Below the pieces are notes generated by a model. The model did no database searches. It was not told where the DNA came from and saw only the letters and a list, made by a program, of their open reading frames with translations. Below, one piece after another: positions 16,805-25,847 of a DNA stretch of 41,734 nt. Each line of letters starts with the position of its first letter. Position 1 is the stretch's first letter. The stretch is from an uncultured Loktanella sp. (lineage in GTDB: Bacteria > Pseudomonadota > Alphaproteobacteria > Rhodobacterales > Rhodobacteraceae): positions 1 to 41,734 of the forward strand of contig CAKZNT010000019.1 of NCBI GenBank assembly GCA_937132065.1, read 5' to 3'. The translations under genes were made by a program, and so were the position numbers.

Positions 16805-17647
16805 TTATTCTTTGACCGCCCCAGCCGTCAGGCCAGCGACGAGGTACTTTTGCAGGAACAAGAAGATGACCATGACGGGCAGCACACCCACCAAAGCAGC
16901 GGCCATCATTTCGTTCCAAGTCACCGACTGATAGCCGATGAATTCATACAGACCCGCAGGCAATGGCTGCAACTCGCGCGTCTGGTTAAAGGTAATTGCG
17001 AACAGGAATTGCTGTGCGTAAGCCCCGATGAACACGGCCACGCCCACAACAATTAGCCCGGGCACGGCGAGCGGAAGAACCACGCGGCGTAGCGTATACA
17101 TCCGTGATGCGCCGTCGACAAAAGCCGCTTCTTCCAGCTCGACAGGAATTTTCTCGAGGTATGAGCGCAAGAGCCAGATACCCGTCGGGATCAAGAAGGC
17201 CACGCCCGGCACGATCATCGCCCAATAGGTGTTCAACAGACCCAGCGTGCGCAAAACGCGGTAGAGCGGGATCAAAAGGACCGCGCCCGTGAACATGTTC
17301 ACCCCCAAGAAGACGCCCAATGTTGCATTCTTGAACGGGAACTTGAGCCGCGCAAATGCATAGGCCGCAGGGACCACAAAGATCATCGTCAGGAACGTCA
17401 CCGAGAACGCAATGAAAATCGAGTTAAAGATATAGCGACCCAGAAGGGGGACCGTCACCCACATGTCCGAATAGGCCTGAAAGCTGAAGTCATCCGACCA
17501 GAACTGATAGGGGCTACGAAACAGGTGCTCGAGCGGGCGCAGGCTCGCCATGAACATCTCGAAGAACGGCAACAAGATGAAAGTCAGAAAGACAGCAAGA
17601 CAGGCGTAGATGCCGGCAATCTGCCATTTGGTGTATTTGTCCATCAT
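16805..17647 (-). CDS. Carbohydrate ABC transporter permease, MalG type
   Basis: A 280-residue inner-membrane permease with about six helices. The EAA loop, EEAAFVDGASRMYTLRRVVLP (near 195-215), contacts the ATPase. The N-terminal helix around residues 10-30 (ACLAVFLTFILLPFFEMF) and the CUT1-type C-terminal part agree with MalG. It begins immediately after the stop of the MalF-type gene. An alternative ATG lies one codon in. It pairs with that permease as a heterodimer. Confidence 0.92.
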   Translation of the reverse strand: MMDKYTKWQIAGIYACLAVFLTFILLPFFEMFMASLRPLEHLFRSPYQFWSDDFSFQAYSDMWVTVPLLGRYIFNSIFIAFSVTFLTMIFVVPAAYAFARLKFPFKNATLGVFLGVNMFTGAVLLIPLYRVLRTLGLLNTYWAMIVPGVAFLIPTGIWLLRSYLEKIPVELEEAAFVDGASRMYTLRRVVLPLAVPGLIVVGVAVFIGAYAQQFLFAITFNQTRELQPLPAGLYEFIGYQSVTWNEMMAAALVGVLPVMVIFLFLQKYLVAGLTAGAVKE

Positions 17648-18577
17648 CTACTTGGTTCCAAACTTGCGGTTAATACGGTTAAGGAATGCGAGGTAGGCCA
17701 GTGAGAACGCACCCAAGAGGACCACGATGATCACCGCCCGTGCAGAGCCTTCGCCAAATTTGTAGTTGCCGATTGCGGTCTTGTAGGTGTCGACAATCAG
17801 GGTGGTCGTCGCGCCGCGCGGCCCGCCTTCGGTCAGGATCCAGATGATCTCGAAGCTGTTGAAGGTGAAGATCGCAGAAAGCAGCGACATCGAGATAATG
17901 ACAGGCATGATCTGCGGAATGGTAATGCGGCGGAACCGATACCAGCGCCCTGCCCCGTCAACCCATGCAGCCTCGTAAAGATCGCGGCTGACGCCTTGCA
18001 TTGCGGCGAGGAAAAACAGTGTGACCATCGGCACGCCAACCCAGACATCCGTGACGACAGCCGAGTAAAATGCAGAGGATTTATAGGCGAGAAATTCGAA
18101 AGGACCGTCAGTGATGCCAAGCCGTTGCGCCATGCCAGACAACACACCGAAGTAGCCGTTATAGAGCCACAACCAGCCAATACAGCCAATCGCAATAGGG
18201 ATCACCCAAGGCGGCATGACAAGCACGCGAAACAACCCCCGCCCGGGCACTGCGGCGTTCAACAGCGTTGCCCCGACAAGCCCTAGCACCAGCTTCAGCG
18301 CGACAGAGATAAACATCCAGTAGAACGTGCGTGTGATCGTTTGGTGAAACTTCCGGCTTTCCAACAGGTCTTGGTAGTTCTGCGTGCCGACATATGTCTC
18401 GCCCCCCAGATCCGCTTCCATAAAGGATAGACGGATCGTTTCGGCCAAAGGCCACGCCACAATCACAAGAATGAAGATCATCGCTGGTGCAACGAGCAAC
18501 CATGCGAATAGCCCGACTGGCAACGTCTTTCGGCGCGCGCCCTCAGCCAAGGCTTGCTGATTTGTTAGTTCGATCAT
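17648..18577 (-). CDS. Carbohydrate ABC transporter permease, MalF type
   Basis: A 309-residue CUT1 permease with about six helices and the EAA loop YEAAWVDGAGRWYRFRRI near residues 205-222. The first helix covers about 24-46 (FAWLLVAPAMIFILVIVAWP). It is the first gene of the minus-strand amino-sugar operon, so the operon promoter lies in the A+T-rich divergent region 18578-18790. Its partner MalG-type gene follows with no gap. Confidence 0.92.
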   Translation of the reverse strand: MIELTNQQALAEGARRKTLPVGLFAWLLVAPAMIFILVIVAWPLAETIRLSFMEADLGGETYVGTQNYQDLLESRKFHQTITRTFYWMFISVALKLVLGLVGATLLNAAVPGRGLFRVLVMPPWVIPIAIGCIGWLWLYNGYFGVLSGMAQRLGITDGPFEFLAYKSSAFYSAVVTDVWVGVPMVTLFFLAAMQGVSRDLYEAAWVDGAGRWYRFRRITIPQIMPVIISMSLLSAIFTFNSFEIIWILTEGGPRGATTTLIVDTYKTAIGNYKFGEGSARAVIIVVLLGAFSLAYLAFLNRINRKFGTK

Positions 18578-18639
18578 TCATCCCCCCGCATCGCGCCTTT
18601 ACGTCAATTTTGACTATGGCGCCCTTTTGCCCAATCAGG

Positions 18640-18724
18640 TTAGCAAGGATTCGAATTATTACTACCTAAATAATACCAATAATATGACATTTCTAATAAC
18701 TTGCTAATTTTACTTGCTAATTTT
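18640..18724. promoter_or_regulatory. CTTGCTAA repeats in the amino-sugar divergent promoter
   Basis: A 13-base unit ACTTGCTAATTTT is repeated perfectly head to tail at 18699-18711 and 18712-18724. Its core CTTGCTAA also occurs inverted, as TTAGCAAG, at 18640-18647. All lie in the A+T-rich space between the permease operon and the GntR gene. They are candidate regulator sites; the second copy also supplies TTGCTA as a possible -35 with TAGTAT at 18736-18741 (16-base spacer). Confidence 0.5.
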
Positions 18725-18752
18725 ATCAACACGAATAGTATTTATTGTGATA

Positions 18753-18772
18753 GGTATTAAAAAAGAAATACC
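18753..18772. promoter_or_regulatory. Candidate GntR operator, GGTATT-N8-AATACC
   Basis: Perfect 6-base inverted arms GGTATT (18753-18758) and AATACC (18767-18772) lie just before the GntR start. The element AATACCAA seen at 18767-18774 is repeated at 18672-18679, nearer the permease operon. GntR/HutC-type repressors bind such short dyads next to their own gene. Confidence 0.5.
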
Positions 18773-18790
18773 AAAATGAGGGCGACAACA

Positions 18791-19558
18791 ATGGATTCGA
18801 CGGATATATTTGCACCCTCGGCTTGGTATCGCGAAGGGCAAGGCCCGCGCTACCGCCAGCTATACCGCCACATTCAAGCCGCCATTATGGACGGCTCTTT
18901 GACCGCCGAGAGCCAGTTGCCACCCGAGCGCGATCTTGCCCTTTTGGCTGACGTCAGCCGCGTCACAGTGCGCAAGGCCGTTGCCCAACTGGTTGAAGAT
19001 GGGCTCGTCGACCAGCTTCGCGGAGCTGGATCGTTTGTGCGCTCCACCGCGCAACCGTCGCGCCACCAGCAGTCCCTCTCGTCGCTTGTCTCATTCACTG
19101 AAAGCATGGCAGCTCGGGGCAAGACCTCTACCAGCCGTGTTTTGCAACGCGGATTGTTTACACCGTCCCCTGACGAAATGATGGCCCTCGGGATTGCGGC
19201 CAACGAAAAAGTGTCACGCATCTCGCGGCTGCGTAGCGCCGATGGCGTGCCAATGGCAATCGAGCGATCATCGCTGCCGCTTGATATTCTGCCCGATCCA
19301 AATCGGGTCGAGACGTCACTTTACATCGTCTTGCGCGCGGATGGTTGCGCCCCTTCACGGGCGATCCAGCGTGTGACCGCCATCAACGTGAATGGCGAAG
19401 ATGCGCAACAGCTCAAGCTTACAGATGGGGCAGCGGTGCTCAAGATTGACCGCACTGCCTACCTTGAAAACGGGCGACCCATCGAATTCACCCGCGGGCT
19501 CTACCGCTCGGATATTTACGATTTCATCGCCGAGTTGCGATTGGACGGAGGAAACTAA
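18791..19558 (+). CDS. GntR/HutC-family regulator with UTRA domain
   Basis: I start it at ATG 18791, because GAGGG stands eight bases upstream; an in-frame ATG at 18776 has no ribosome site. The 255-residue protein has an N-terminal winged helix (YRQLYRHIQAAIMDGSL, LPPERDLALLADVSRVTVRKAV) and a C-terminal UTRA ligand domain from about residue 90, with ISRLRSADGVPMAIERS. This is the NagR/DasR layout, in which an amino-sugar phosphate is the inducer. It probably represses the divergent transport/catabolic operon and its own transcript. The hexosaminidase gene follows after one base. Confidence 0.9.
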   Translation: MDSTDIFAPSAWYREGQGPRYRQLYRHIQAAIMDGSLTAESQLPPERDLALLADVSRVTVRKAVAQLVEDGLVDQLRGAGSFVRSTAQPSRHQQSLSSLVSFTESMAARGKTSTSRVLQRGLFTPSPDEMMALGIAANEKVSRISRLRSADGVPMAIERSSLPLDILPDPNRVETSLYIVLRADGCAPSRAIQRVTAINVNGEDAQQLKLTDGAAVLKIDRTAYLENGRPIEFTRGLYRSDIYDFIAELRLDGGN

Positions 19559-19559
19559 T

Positions 19560-21386
19560 ATGAAATTTCACGCGGCGCTTTCAGGCAAGGATATTGTCTG
19601 CGACATCACTTCGGATCGGGCCATGCAAGCTCCCGTGTTTTGCTTTTCGCTCATGGTTCCGCCTGTCGTTATCGAAGGTGGCACTTTGATTACCCAGACC
19701 GGCGGTTACGGCGAAGTGCAGCTTCCTGAACTTGCGGCGGGAGAAGCCCACCGCGTTGTGTTGCGTCACGCCAACCCGAGCTTCATCGCAGCCAATCGGG
19801 CTTGGCTGCCGCTTGGCGCTTATCTGCGGGACGGGGCCGAAACGATTGCCTTGCCGCGCCTGCCATCGGGCGTTGCAGATACGCCAGATAGTCCCTTTGC
19901 GCCTTTCGACGGGTTGAGGCTCGTTCCGCAGCCGACGCAATGGCAACCGACTGGCAGGACAATCGCCGCGACCGGGTTTGTGTGGCACGACACCCCTGCG
20001 CTTGATGCGGTCAATGCGCTTGCGAAGCGGCGGCAAATGATCCCGTTTTCGGCTGACGATGGGCTTCCTGTTTCGATCGCGACTGATGCAACCCTCGCGG
20101 AGGACGCATATGGTTTGACGATCACGACGTCGGGCGTGACGGTCACAACCAACGGCTATGGGGGCACGTTCAATGCAGGGGTCACATTGCTCTCGCTTTT
20201 GATGACGCATGACGGCGAACTGCCACTTGGCCAGATAACCGATGCGCCGCGATTTGACTGGCGCGGTCAGCACCTTGATTGCGCCCGCCACTTCTATGGC
20301 GTTGAGACTATTCTCAAGCTGCTCGACCTGATGGCCCTGTGCAAACTCAACCGTTTTCACTGGCATTTCGCTGATGACGAGGCGTTTCGCGTTGAGGTGA
20401 CTTGCCTGCCCGACTTATGGGAAAAGACCGCGCAACGCGGCGAGGGGCATGTCATACCAAGCGTCTTTGGCGCGGGCATTTCATCAGGCGGCACTTATTC
20501 AAAAGCAGATGTTGCAACGATCATCGCGCATGCAAAGGCGCTGAACATCGAAGTGATGCCAGAAATCGAAGTCCCCGCACATGCGCTTGCCTTCTGCCGC
20601 ATCTACCCCGAAACACGTGACCCAGCAGAGAACGGCCAAGAAACAAGCGTGCAAGGCTATAACGGCAATGCCGCCAACCCGGCAATGCCCGCAACGCTGG
20701 AAAAGTTCAAAGCGCTAGCGACAGAAATCGCGAACATGTTTCCGTTTCAGTATCTGCATTTAGGGGGCGATGAGTTGCCTCATGAAACATGGTCTGGCTC
20801 ACCTGCCGCCCGCAAATTGATGGAGGCAGAGCAGCTAGCGACAACGGATGACCTATTCGGCTGGACGATGGAAAAACTAGGCGCGCATACGGCGTCTCTG
20901 GGTCGTCGCCCCGCCGCTTGGGAAGAGGCCGCGCGCGGTAAAAACGGTGGCATTGGCAACGGCGCGCTCTTGTTTAGCTGGACGGGACAAGGCCCGGGCA
21001 TTGCCGCCGCGCGTGCGGGTTACGATGTGATTATGACGCCAGCGCAGCATGCCTACCTCGACATGGCCCATAGTGAGGGTCAACAGGATTGGGGGGCAAA
21101 CTGGGCCGCATATATCAGCCTTGAGGACACCGTGAACTGGGATCCCGTCCCTGATGATGCCCCCGACATTGCGCCGCGCATCAAGGGGATCGAGGGCACG
21201 TTCTGGTCCGAATTCACCACCCAAGATTGGGAAGTCGAAGCGATGCTCGCACCCCGCATCCTAGGCATTGCCGCAAAAGCATGGCAACCCGCAGGGGCGA
21301 CGAGCGGCCCACAGATACGGTCGCTTGCTGGGCACTACCGCGCCGTTTTTGACCGCATGGGGTGGGCGCGCAACAAGGCTGCTTAA
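19560..21386 (+). CDS. GH20 beta-N-acetylhexosaminidase, probably cytoplasmic
   Basis: The start is ATG 19560 behind GGAGGAAAC, one base after the GntR stop, giving 608 residues. The catalytic pair Asp404-Glu405 lies in LHLGGDELP, where Asp orients the substrate acetamido group and Glu is the acid. The barrel begins around residue 235 (FDWRGQHLDCARHF) and includes NRFHWHFADDEAF and MPEIEVPAHA. The N-terminal ~230 residues form the less conserved GH20b-like domain. No signal peptide is visible, so it probably cleaves imported chitobiose-type sugars inside the cell. Its stop shares TTAA with the convergent transporter gene. Confidence 0.92.
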   Translation: MKFHAALSGKDIVCDITSDRAMQAPVFCFSLMVPPVVIEGGTLITQTGGYGEVQLPELAAGEAHRVVLRHANPSFIAANRAWLPLGAYLRDGAETIALPRLPSGVADTPDSPFAPFDGLRLVPQPTQWQPTGRTIAATGFVWHDTPALDAVNALAKRRQMIPFSADDGLPVSIATDATLAEDAYGLTITTSGVTVTTNGYGGTFNAGVTLLSLLMTHDGELPLGQITDAPRFDWRGQHLDCARHFYGVETILKLLDLMALCKLNRFHWHFADDEAFRVEVTCLPDLWEKTAQRGEGHVIPSVFGAGISSGGTYSKADVATIIAHAKALNIEVMPEIEVPAHALAFCRIYPETRDPAENGQETSVQGYNGNAANPAMPATLEKFKALATEIANMFPFQYLHLGGDELPHETWSGSPAARKLMEAEQLATTDDLFGWTMEKLGAHTASLGRRPAAWEEAARGKNGGIGNGALLFSWTGQGPGIAAARAGYDVIMTPAQHAYLDMAHSEGQQDWGANWAAYISLEDTVNWDPVPDDAPDIAPRIKGIEGTFWSEFTTQDWEVEAMLAPRILGIAAKAWQPAGATSGPQIRSLAGHYRAVFDRMGWARNKAA

Positions 21387-22357
21387 GGCTTGGACTTGCG
21401 GCGCGGCGGGATTATCCCCTTGGCGCGCATCACGAGGCTCACGCGGGGGGTCGTCGCGGTTTCCCCCCGTGATCTGGTGCGCAGAACAGGCGTATTTTGA
21501 GACGCGCCCGTGCGGCTTTCGCGCAAGACAATATAGAGACCGCTGGCAATGATGATGCCCGCCCCGATCGCCGTCGGCAGATCAATTGTTTCATCAAAGA
21601 ACCAGATACCATAACCCGTGGCCCAGATAATCTGGCTATATTGCATCGGCGCAATGATCGCCGCCTCACCACTACGGTAGGCCGTGATCATCATGCGGCT
21701 CGCAACCCATGCAAAGACAGCGACAATTGCAAACAACCCCATATGCTCAAGCGGCACAGGCACGTAGACCAACGGCAGCAAGCAGGCCATCACTATGAAG
21801 TTAGTGATCATCGGGTAAAGCAGTAAAACAACGGGCCGCTCGTCCTCTCCGATTTTGCGCACGATAATTGAGGCAATCGAGCCACCAAGTGCTGCAATCA
21901 ATGCGGCAACATGACCAAGAGAAAGATCGGTCGCACCGGGCCGCAAAACGACGATAACCCCGACAAGCCCGACGATAACGGCCGCCCATCGACGCATCCG
22001 CACAGTTTCGCCCAAGATCGGGATCGCAAGCACCGTGATCAGCAACGGCGATGCAAACAGGATCGCATAGGTCTGCGCCAACGGAAGCACTGTGAATGCG
22101 TAAAACACCGAAATCCCCGTCACCACCGCCGCCACCGTGCGCAGCGCCATCCACCACGGGTGAACAGGAATTAACGTCCCCGAGGTGCTGTCGCGCATCA
22201 ACATGACAGTCGCCAACGGGAATGTCAGCAAGACAGAAAAGAACAGGATCTGGATCGGGGAATATGCACCGCCAAGAACCTTGATCACAACATCATGTGT
22301 CGCGAAAATCGCAAAGGCAGCGATAGCAATAAGAGCACCGCGGGCATTCGGGGACAT
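21383..22357 (-). CDS. DMT-superfamily (EamA) transporter
   Basis: A 324-residue protein with ten predicted helices in two EamA repeats, residues about 8-145 and 155-285. Typical segments are ALRTVAAVVTGISVFYA and LPLAQTYAILFASPLL. The C-terminal ~40 residues are a basic, soluble tail ending RRKSKP. The substrate is unknown; relatives export amino acids or metabolites. It lies after leuB in the same direction, but a hairpin (22388-22415) separates them. The ribosome site AAGGAAC is good. Confidence 0.87.
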   Translation of the reverse strand: MSPNARGALIAIAAFAIFATHDVVIKVLGGAYSPIQILFFSVLLTFPLATVMLMRDSTSGTLIPVHPWWMALRTVAAVVTGISVFYAFTVLPLAQTYAILFASPLLITVLAIPILGETVRMRRWAAVIVGLVGVIVVLRPGATDLSLGHVAALIAALGGSIASIIVRKIGEDERPVVLLLYPMITNFIVMACLLPLVYVPVPLEHMGLFAIVAVFAWVASRMMITAYRSGEAAIIAPMQYSQIIWATGYGIWFFDETIDLPTAIGAGIIIASGLYIVLRESRTGASQNTPVLRTRSRGETATTPRVSLVMRAKGIIPPRRKSKP

Positions 22358-22387
22358 GGGATTGTTCCTTCTTGATGCTCTGGGTTG

Positions 22388-22415
22388 GTCGGCGCATGCA
22401 AGGGCACGCGCCGAC
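22388..22415 (-). terminator. Hairpin after leuB
   Basis: GTCGGCGC (22388-22395) and GCGCCGAC (22408-22415) pair perfectly around a 12-base loop, nine bases past the leuB stop. No T run follows, so it may be an mRNA-end stabiliser or weak terminator rather than a classical one. Confidence 0.4.
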
Positions 22416-22423
22416 GCGATATC

Positions 22424-23527
22424 TTAGAGCGAAGCGTCGAGAGCCGCTAGAATAGCGTCACCCATTTCAGTGGTCGAAAGCGGCTTGCCGCCTTCCGGCC
22501 CCATCAAATCACCTGTGCGCGCGCCATCTGCGAGCACTTTTTCGATGGCCGCCTCCAAACGTGCGGCCTCATCGCCCTGATCAAACGAATAGCGCAGCGC
22601 CATTGCGAATGACAGGATACAAGCGATCGGGTTCGCCTTGCTTTGGCCAGTGATGTCAGGGGCAGAACCGTGAACCGGCTCATACATCGCTTTCGGGCGA
22701 CCGTTCGCCATTGGCGCACCGAGGGAGGCTGATGGCAACATGCCAAGCGACCCCGTCAGCATCGCCGCGCAGTCGGACAGGATGTCGCCAAAGAGGTTAT
22801 CTGTGTAGATCACGTCAAACTGCTTTGGCGCACGCACCAGTTGCATCGCGCCATTGTCAGCATACATGTGCGAGAGTTCGACCTCTGGGTAGTCGGCGTG
22901 CACTTCGGTCACAACATCGCGCCACAGAATGCCAGATTCCATGACGTTGGCTTTTTCCATCGAGCACAGCTTTTTGTTGCGCTTCATCGCCATTTCAAAC
23001 GCCGCACGTGCGCCACGCTCGATCTCGGCCTCGGTGTAGCGCTGGGTGTTGATGCCAACGCGCATGTTGTCTTCGATGTGAATGCCGCGCGGCTCGCCAA
23101 AATAGACGCCAGACGTCAGTTCGCGCACGATCATGATATCAAGGCCCGCGACCAACTCTTTCTTGAGCGACGAGAAATCAGCTAGCGCATCAAAGCACTG
23201 CGCAGGGCGCAGGTTCGCAAAAAGGTCCATTTCCTTGCGCAGACGCAAAAGGCCGCGCTCCGGTTTCACCGAAAAGTCGAGATCGTCATAGGCAGGTCCA
23301 CCAACAGCACCAAGCAGAACCGCATCAACGGCTTGCGCTTTTGCCATCGTATCGTCGTGCAGTGGCACGCCGTGTTTGTCATATGCGGCGCCACCGACAA
23401 GGTCCTCGGAAACATCAAAAGCCAAGTCCCGCTTGTCACCATACCATGTGATGATCCGTTTAACTTGATCCATCACTTCAGGGCCAATGCCGTCACCAGC
23501 GAGAATCAGGAGGGAGGGGTTCGTCAT
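22424..23527 (-). CDS. leuB: 3-isopropylmalate dehydrogenase LeuB
   Basis: A 367-residue NAD-dependent decarboxylating dehydrogenase, third step of leucine synthesis. Seen: [10 protein letters not shown] near residue 10, [18 protein letters not shown]-like [22 protein letters not shown] split by small changes, [13 protein letters not shown], the Tyr/Lys region [10 protein letters not shown], and [10 protein letters not shown] with the metal-binding aspartates. The end [13 protein letters not shown] is conserved. It is the last leu gene of the minus-strand cluster that also holds leuC and leuD. It is complete. Confidence 0.97.
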   Translation of the reverse strand: MTNPSLLILAGDGIGPEVMDQVKRIITWYGDKRDLAFDVSEDLVGGAAYDKHGVPLHDDTMAKAQAVDAVLLGAVGGPAYDDLDFSVKPERGLLRLRKEMDLFANLRPAQCFDALADFSSLKKELVAGLDIMIVRELTSGVYFGEPRGIHIEDNMRVGINTQRYTEAEIERGARAAFEMAMKRNKKLCSMEKANVMESGILWRDVVTEVHADYPEVELSHMYADNGAMQLVRAPKQFDVIYTDNLFGDILSDCAAMLTGSLGMLPSASLGAPMANGRPKAMYEPVHGSAPDITGQSKANPIACILSFAMALRYSFDQGDEAARLEAAIEKVLADGARTGDLMGPEGGKPLSTTEMGDAILAALDASL

Positions 23528-23603
23528 GGGGTTATTCCTTGGCTGAAAACTGTTGCCCCCGCACTAGCCGTTTGCAGCTACAGGATCAAGATACCAAGGC
23601 ATT

Positions 23604-24770
23604 TTACCATTCCAGATCGACCCAAACGAGGCGATGTGGCCCCGCCGCGGACCCGTCTACGCCAAGAATACTCCGATCACTATCTTCGGGCGCAGGCCAG
23701 AACACCCCCGCACCACTGACCCCGATTTCGTGGCTTGGCAGGACATAACTAACCCGCAGATTTCCAGGTATCTCACGATCCCAACTTGCCGTGTCCAGCG
23801 CAGGGTCGCCCTGATGTGCGGCATTCGCGCTAAGCCGCCCCCCTTCGCTCTCTGGCCTCACGTTTTGGATGAGCGGACTGCTTAGGAACATCTTCATCGC
23901 TTCGCGTTTGCCTTGCCCATCGGCGGGATCAAGGTTCGCATTTCCAAGGACGATGAACGGGTTGGCCGCCCCCTGCGCCAGTACATTCTCCCACATCAAG
24001 AGTTCGTCGCGGTTGCGCAACCCGTTGCGGTCTTCGGCCCCGTCAAACACCGGTGGCGTTGCAGACCACGCCATAAGGGTCAGCAGGCCACCCTTCAGCG
24101 CGAGCGGCACAATCCAATGCCCAGTAGTCGATAGCTTTTGCACGCTTTGCGCCTCGACAGACGGAAACGGCTTACCGTCAACCATCGGCAGTGTGGCCCC
24201 ATCCACATCCTTCCAGAGTGTCGCGGACAGGTCTTGCACCAAATCGGTTTCAATCGGGAACCGGGACAGGATCGCCATGCCCCCGTCCCCTGCAAACCGC
24301 CCGTATCCTTGCCCATCGCGCGCATCGCCCGTGCGCCCGTTTCCATCCAGATCAATGCCCGTTTGCAACCCCGTGTTCGGGCGCAATGCAAAAAGGTGGG
24401 GATAGCCCGGACCGCTTGCATTGAACGCCTCCAGAGCAAGCCCATCAAGGTCATAGTCAAAGTCGGTGAGCAACAGGATGTCGGGCGCGATCCGCTGGAT
24501 GACCGCCGTGATCGCGGCAAGCTGCGGATCGTCACCCTTGCGGATATCGCGCAGCAACAGACCCGGACCATCGCGACTAAGCGGCGCGGCAAATGTCGCA
24601 ACACGAATGGTTTCGCTCGCAGCGCTCGTTGCGCCAAACAGGATCAGACAGGCAGCATACCATCGGCTGCTGCCTTGGCATAAGCGCGCTTGCGCTGCAC
24701 GTAAATCATTTGCGCAACACGGTTCAACGCGACACCGCGCATCAACAGACTGGCTGGCAAGAATGCCCAT
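23604..24770 (-). CDS. Endonuclease/exonuclease/phosphatase-family secreted protein
   Basis: A protein with the EEP fold: TIRVATFAAPL, DILLLTDFDYDLDGLALEAF, MAILSRFPI, FIVLGNANLDPADG and a C-terminal PHRLVWVDLEW. A hydrophobic stretch, WYAACLILFGATSAAS, looks like a signal peptide immediately before the EEP domain. However, the only ATG ahead of it in frame is at 24770 (MGILASQS), which puts the signal about 38 residues in and overlaps the upstream gene by 127 bases. No GTG or TTG lies between. A non-standard start or a local frameshift is possible. The substrate is unknown; relatives hydrolyse phosphodiesters. The position between leuD and leuB is common in this group. Confidence 0.75.
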   Translation of the reverse strand: MGILASQSVDARCRVEPCCANDLRAAQARLCQGSSRWYAACLILFGATSAASETIRVATFAAPLSRDGPGLLLRDIRKGDDPQLAAITAVIQRIAPDILLLTDFDYDLDGLALEAFNASGPGYPHLFALRPNTGLQTGIDLDGNGRTGDARDGQGYGRFAGDGGMAILSRFPIETDLVQDLSATLWKDVDGATLPMVDGKPFPSVEAQSVQKLSTTGHWIVPLALKGGLLTLMAWSATPPVFDGAEDRNGLRNRDELLMWENVLAQGAANPFIVLGNANLDPADGQGKREAMKMFLSSPLIQNVRPESEGGRLSANAAHQGDPALDTASWDREIPGNLRVSYVLPSHEIGVSGAGVFWPAPEDSDRSILGVDGSAAGPHRLVWVDLEW

Positions 24771-25582
24771 GCAGTGACCGCCCAAATGAGGGTTTGTGGG
24801 TTGTCGAGCGAGAACGGGCCAATCAGGCTCCACGACATCTTCACAATCGCTGGCACCATGAATGGCAGCAAAAACCCTAAGATTAGGTTAATTTGGCTAT
24901 CGCGGTTCAGCCGGTCAACAACATCACCACCCGCTGTCGGGTCAAATGTTGGCAGGTTTACCCAGACATTGAACGCACCCGTATTGCGCGGCCAGCCTCG
25001 CAGCCGCAAGAGGACAACGAAAATTGCAAGCGAGGAGAGCGAGATAAGATAGCTAAGACCGGCAGCCGTTCTAATCCGGTCTAGCGTCTCGGGTGCAACT
25101 CCTTCGGGCAACGCAAGCAGCAAGAGCCTGATAGGCGAATACGGGAAGTCGATTGACGCGCCTATCCGCTCGCCGATTGCTTGGAAAAACATGGTAATGG
25201 TGCTGGCTTGCGTGTTCTCGCGAAAGATAATCGCAAGGGTTGCGACCGTCAGCAAAAGCGCACCAAACCGTAGGCGGTTAAATGGCGGCGCACTGCGGAA
25301 TTCAACAAGGCTCGGGCTGCTGGCACTATATTCGACAATCGTAAAGATCGCGGCGATAAGGGCGATGAACGCAACGAATTGCGCCCCATCAGCATTGCCC
25401 AAAGGCAACATCACGGATGGCGTGATGATCATAAGCACTACTAGTGCCGCGCGCAAAAGCGCCCCTGGCAGTCGTGAAAACACTGCTACTTCACCCTCAG
25501 TTCGGTCGGATGCGATACGATGCCGCGTCCTTGTCCCGTTTTGATCCTGCGCTTGTGCGGCAGGTTGCCTCAATCTTGCCAT
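24644..25582 (-). CDS. Conserved multi-pass membrane protein in the leu cluster
   Basis: I take ATG 25582 as start, giving 312 residues (MARLRQPAAQAQ); the frame remains open to 25786, but that part is not protein-like. There are about six hydrophobic segments: near 50-70, 73-95, 110-125, 185-205, 245-265 and 272-290. The loops are basic and the C-terminus ends KAAADGMLPV. I do not recognise a family or motif. It lies between leuD and the EEP gene on the same strand and overlaps the EEP reading frame at its 3' end, so the two are likely co-expressed. Confidence 0.7.
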   Translation of the reverse strand: MARLRQPAAQAQDQNGTRTRHRIASDRTEGEVAVFSRLPGALLRAALVVLMIITPSVMLPLGNADGAQFVAFIALIAAIFTIVEYSASSPSLVEFRSAPPFNRLRFGALLLTVATLAIIFRENTQASTITMFFQAIGERIGASIDFPYSPIRLLLLALPEGVAPETLDRIRTAAGLSYLISLSSLAIFVVLLRLRGWPRNTGAFNVWVNLPTFDPTAGGDVVDRLNRDSQINLILGFLLPFMVPAIVKMSWSLIGPFSLDNPQTLIWAVTAWAFLPASLLMRGVALNRVAQMIYVQRKRAYAKAAADGMLPV

Positions 25583-25814
25583 AGTTCTGCCCACTTTCAG
25601 TCTACCCTTCAAGTCTCTGATAAACCTCACCAAATAATCGGGGCAGTTTTGCGGCAGTGGTGGTGCGAGATTGCAACCATTTTGGAACGCACAAGTGGCG
25701 ATGCTGTGTGTATCTACTAAATGTGGTGGTTTGCTGGAATGACGCCCCCAAGTAGCCTTTAGAGGTTGTTTACCAAGATGGCACAATCACGGGCGCAGCC
25801 CACATCTGTGCAAT

Positions 25815-25840
25815 GCCGCCCGCCCCAAAAGGCAGGCGGC
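25815..25840 (-). terminator. Hairpin after leuD
   Basis: GCCGCCCGCC (25815-25824) and GGCAGGCGGC (25831-25840) pair at nine of ten positions with a six-base loop, seven bases after the leuD stop. A T tract is lacking on the minus strand, so it is probably a weak terminator or stabilising element between leuD and the downstream membrane gene. Confidence 0.45.
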
Positions 25841-25847
25841 AATTTCG

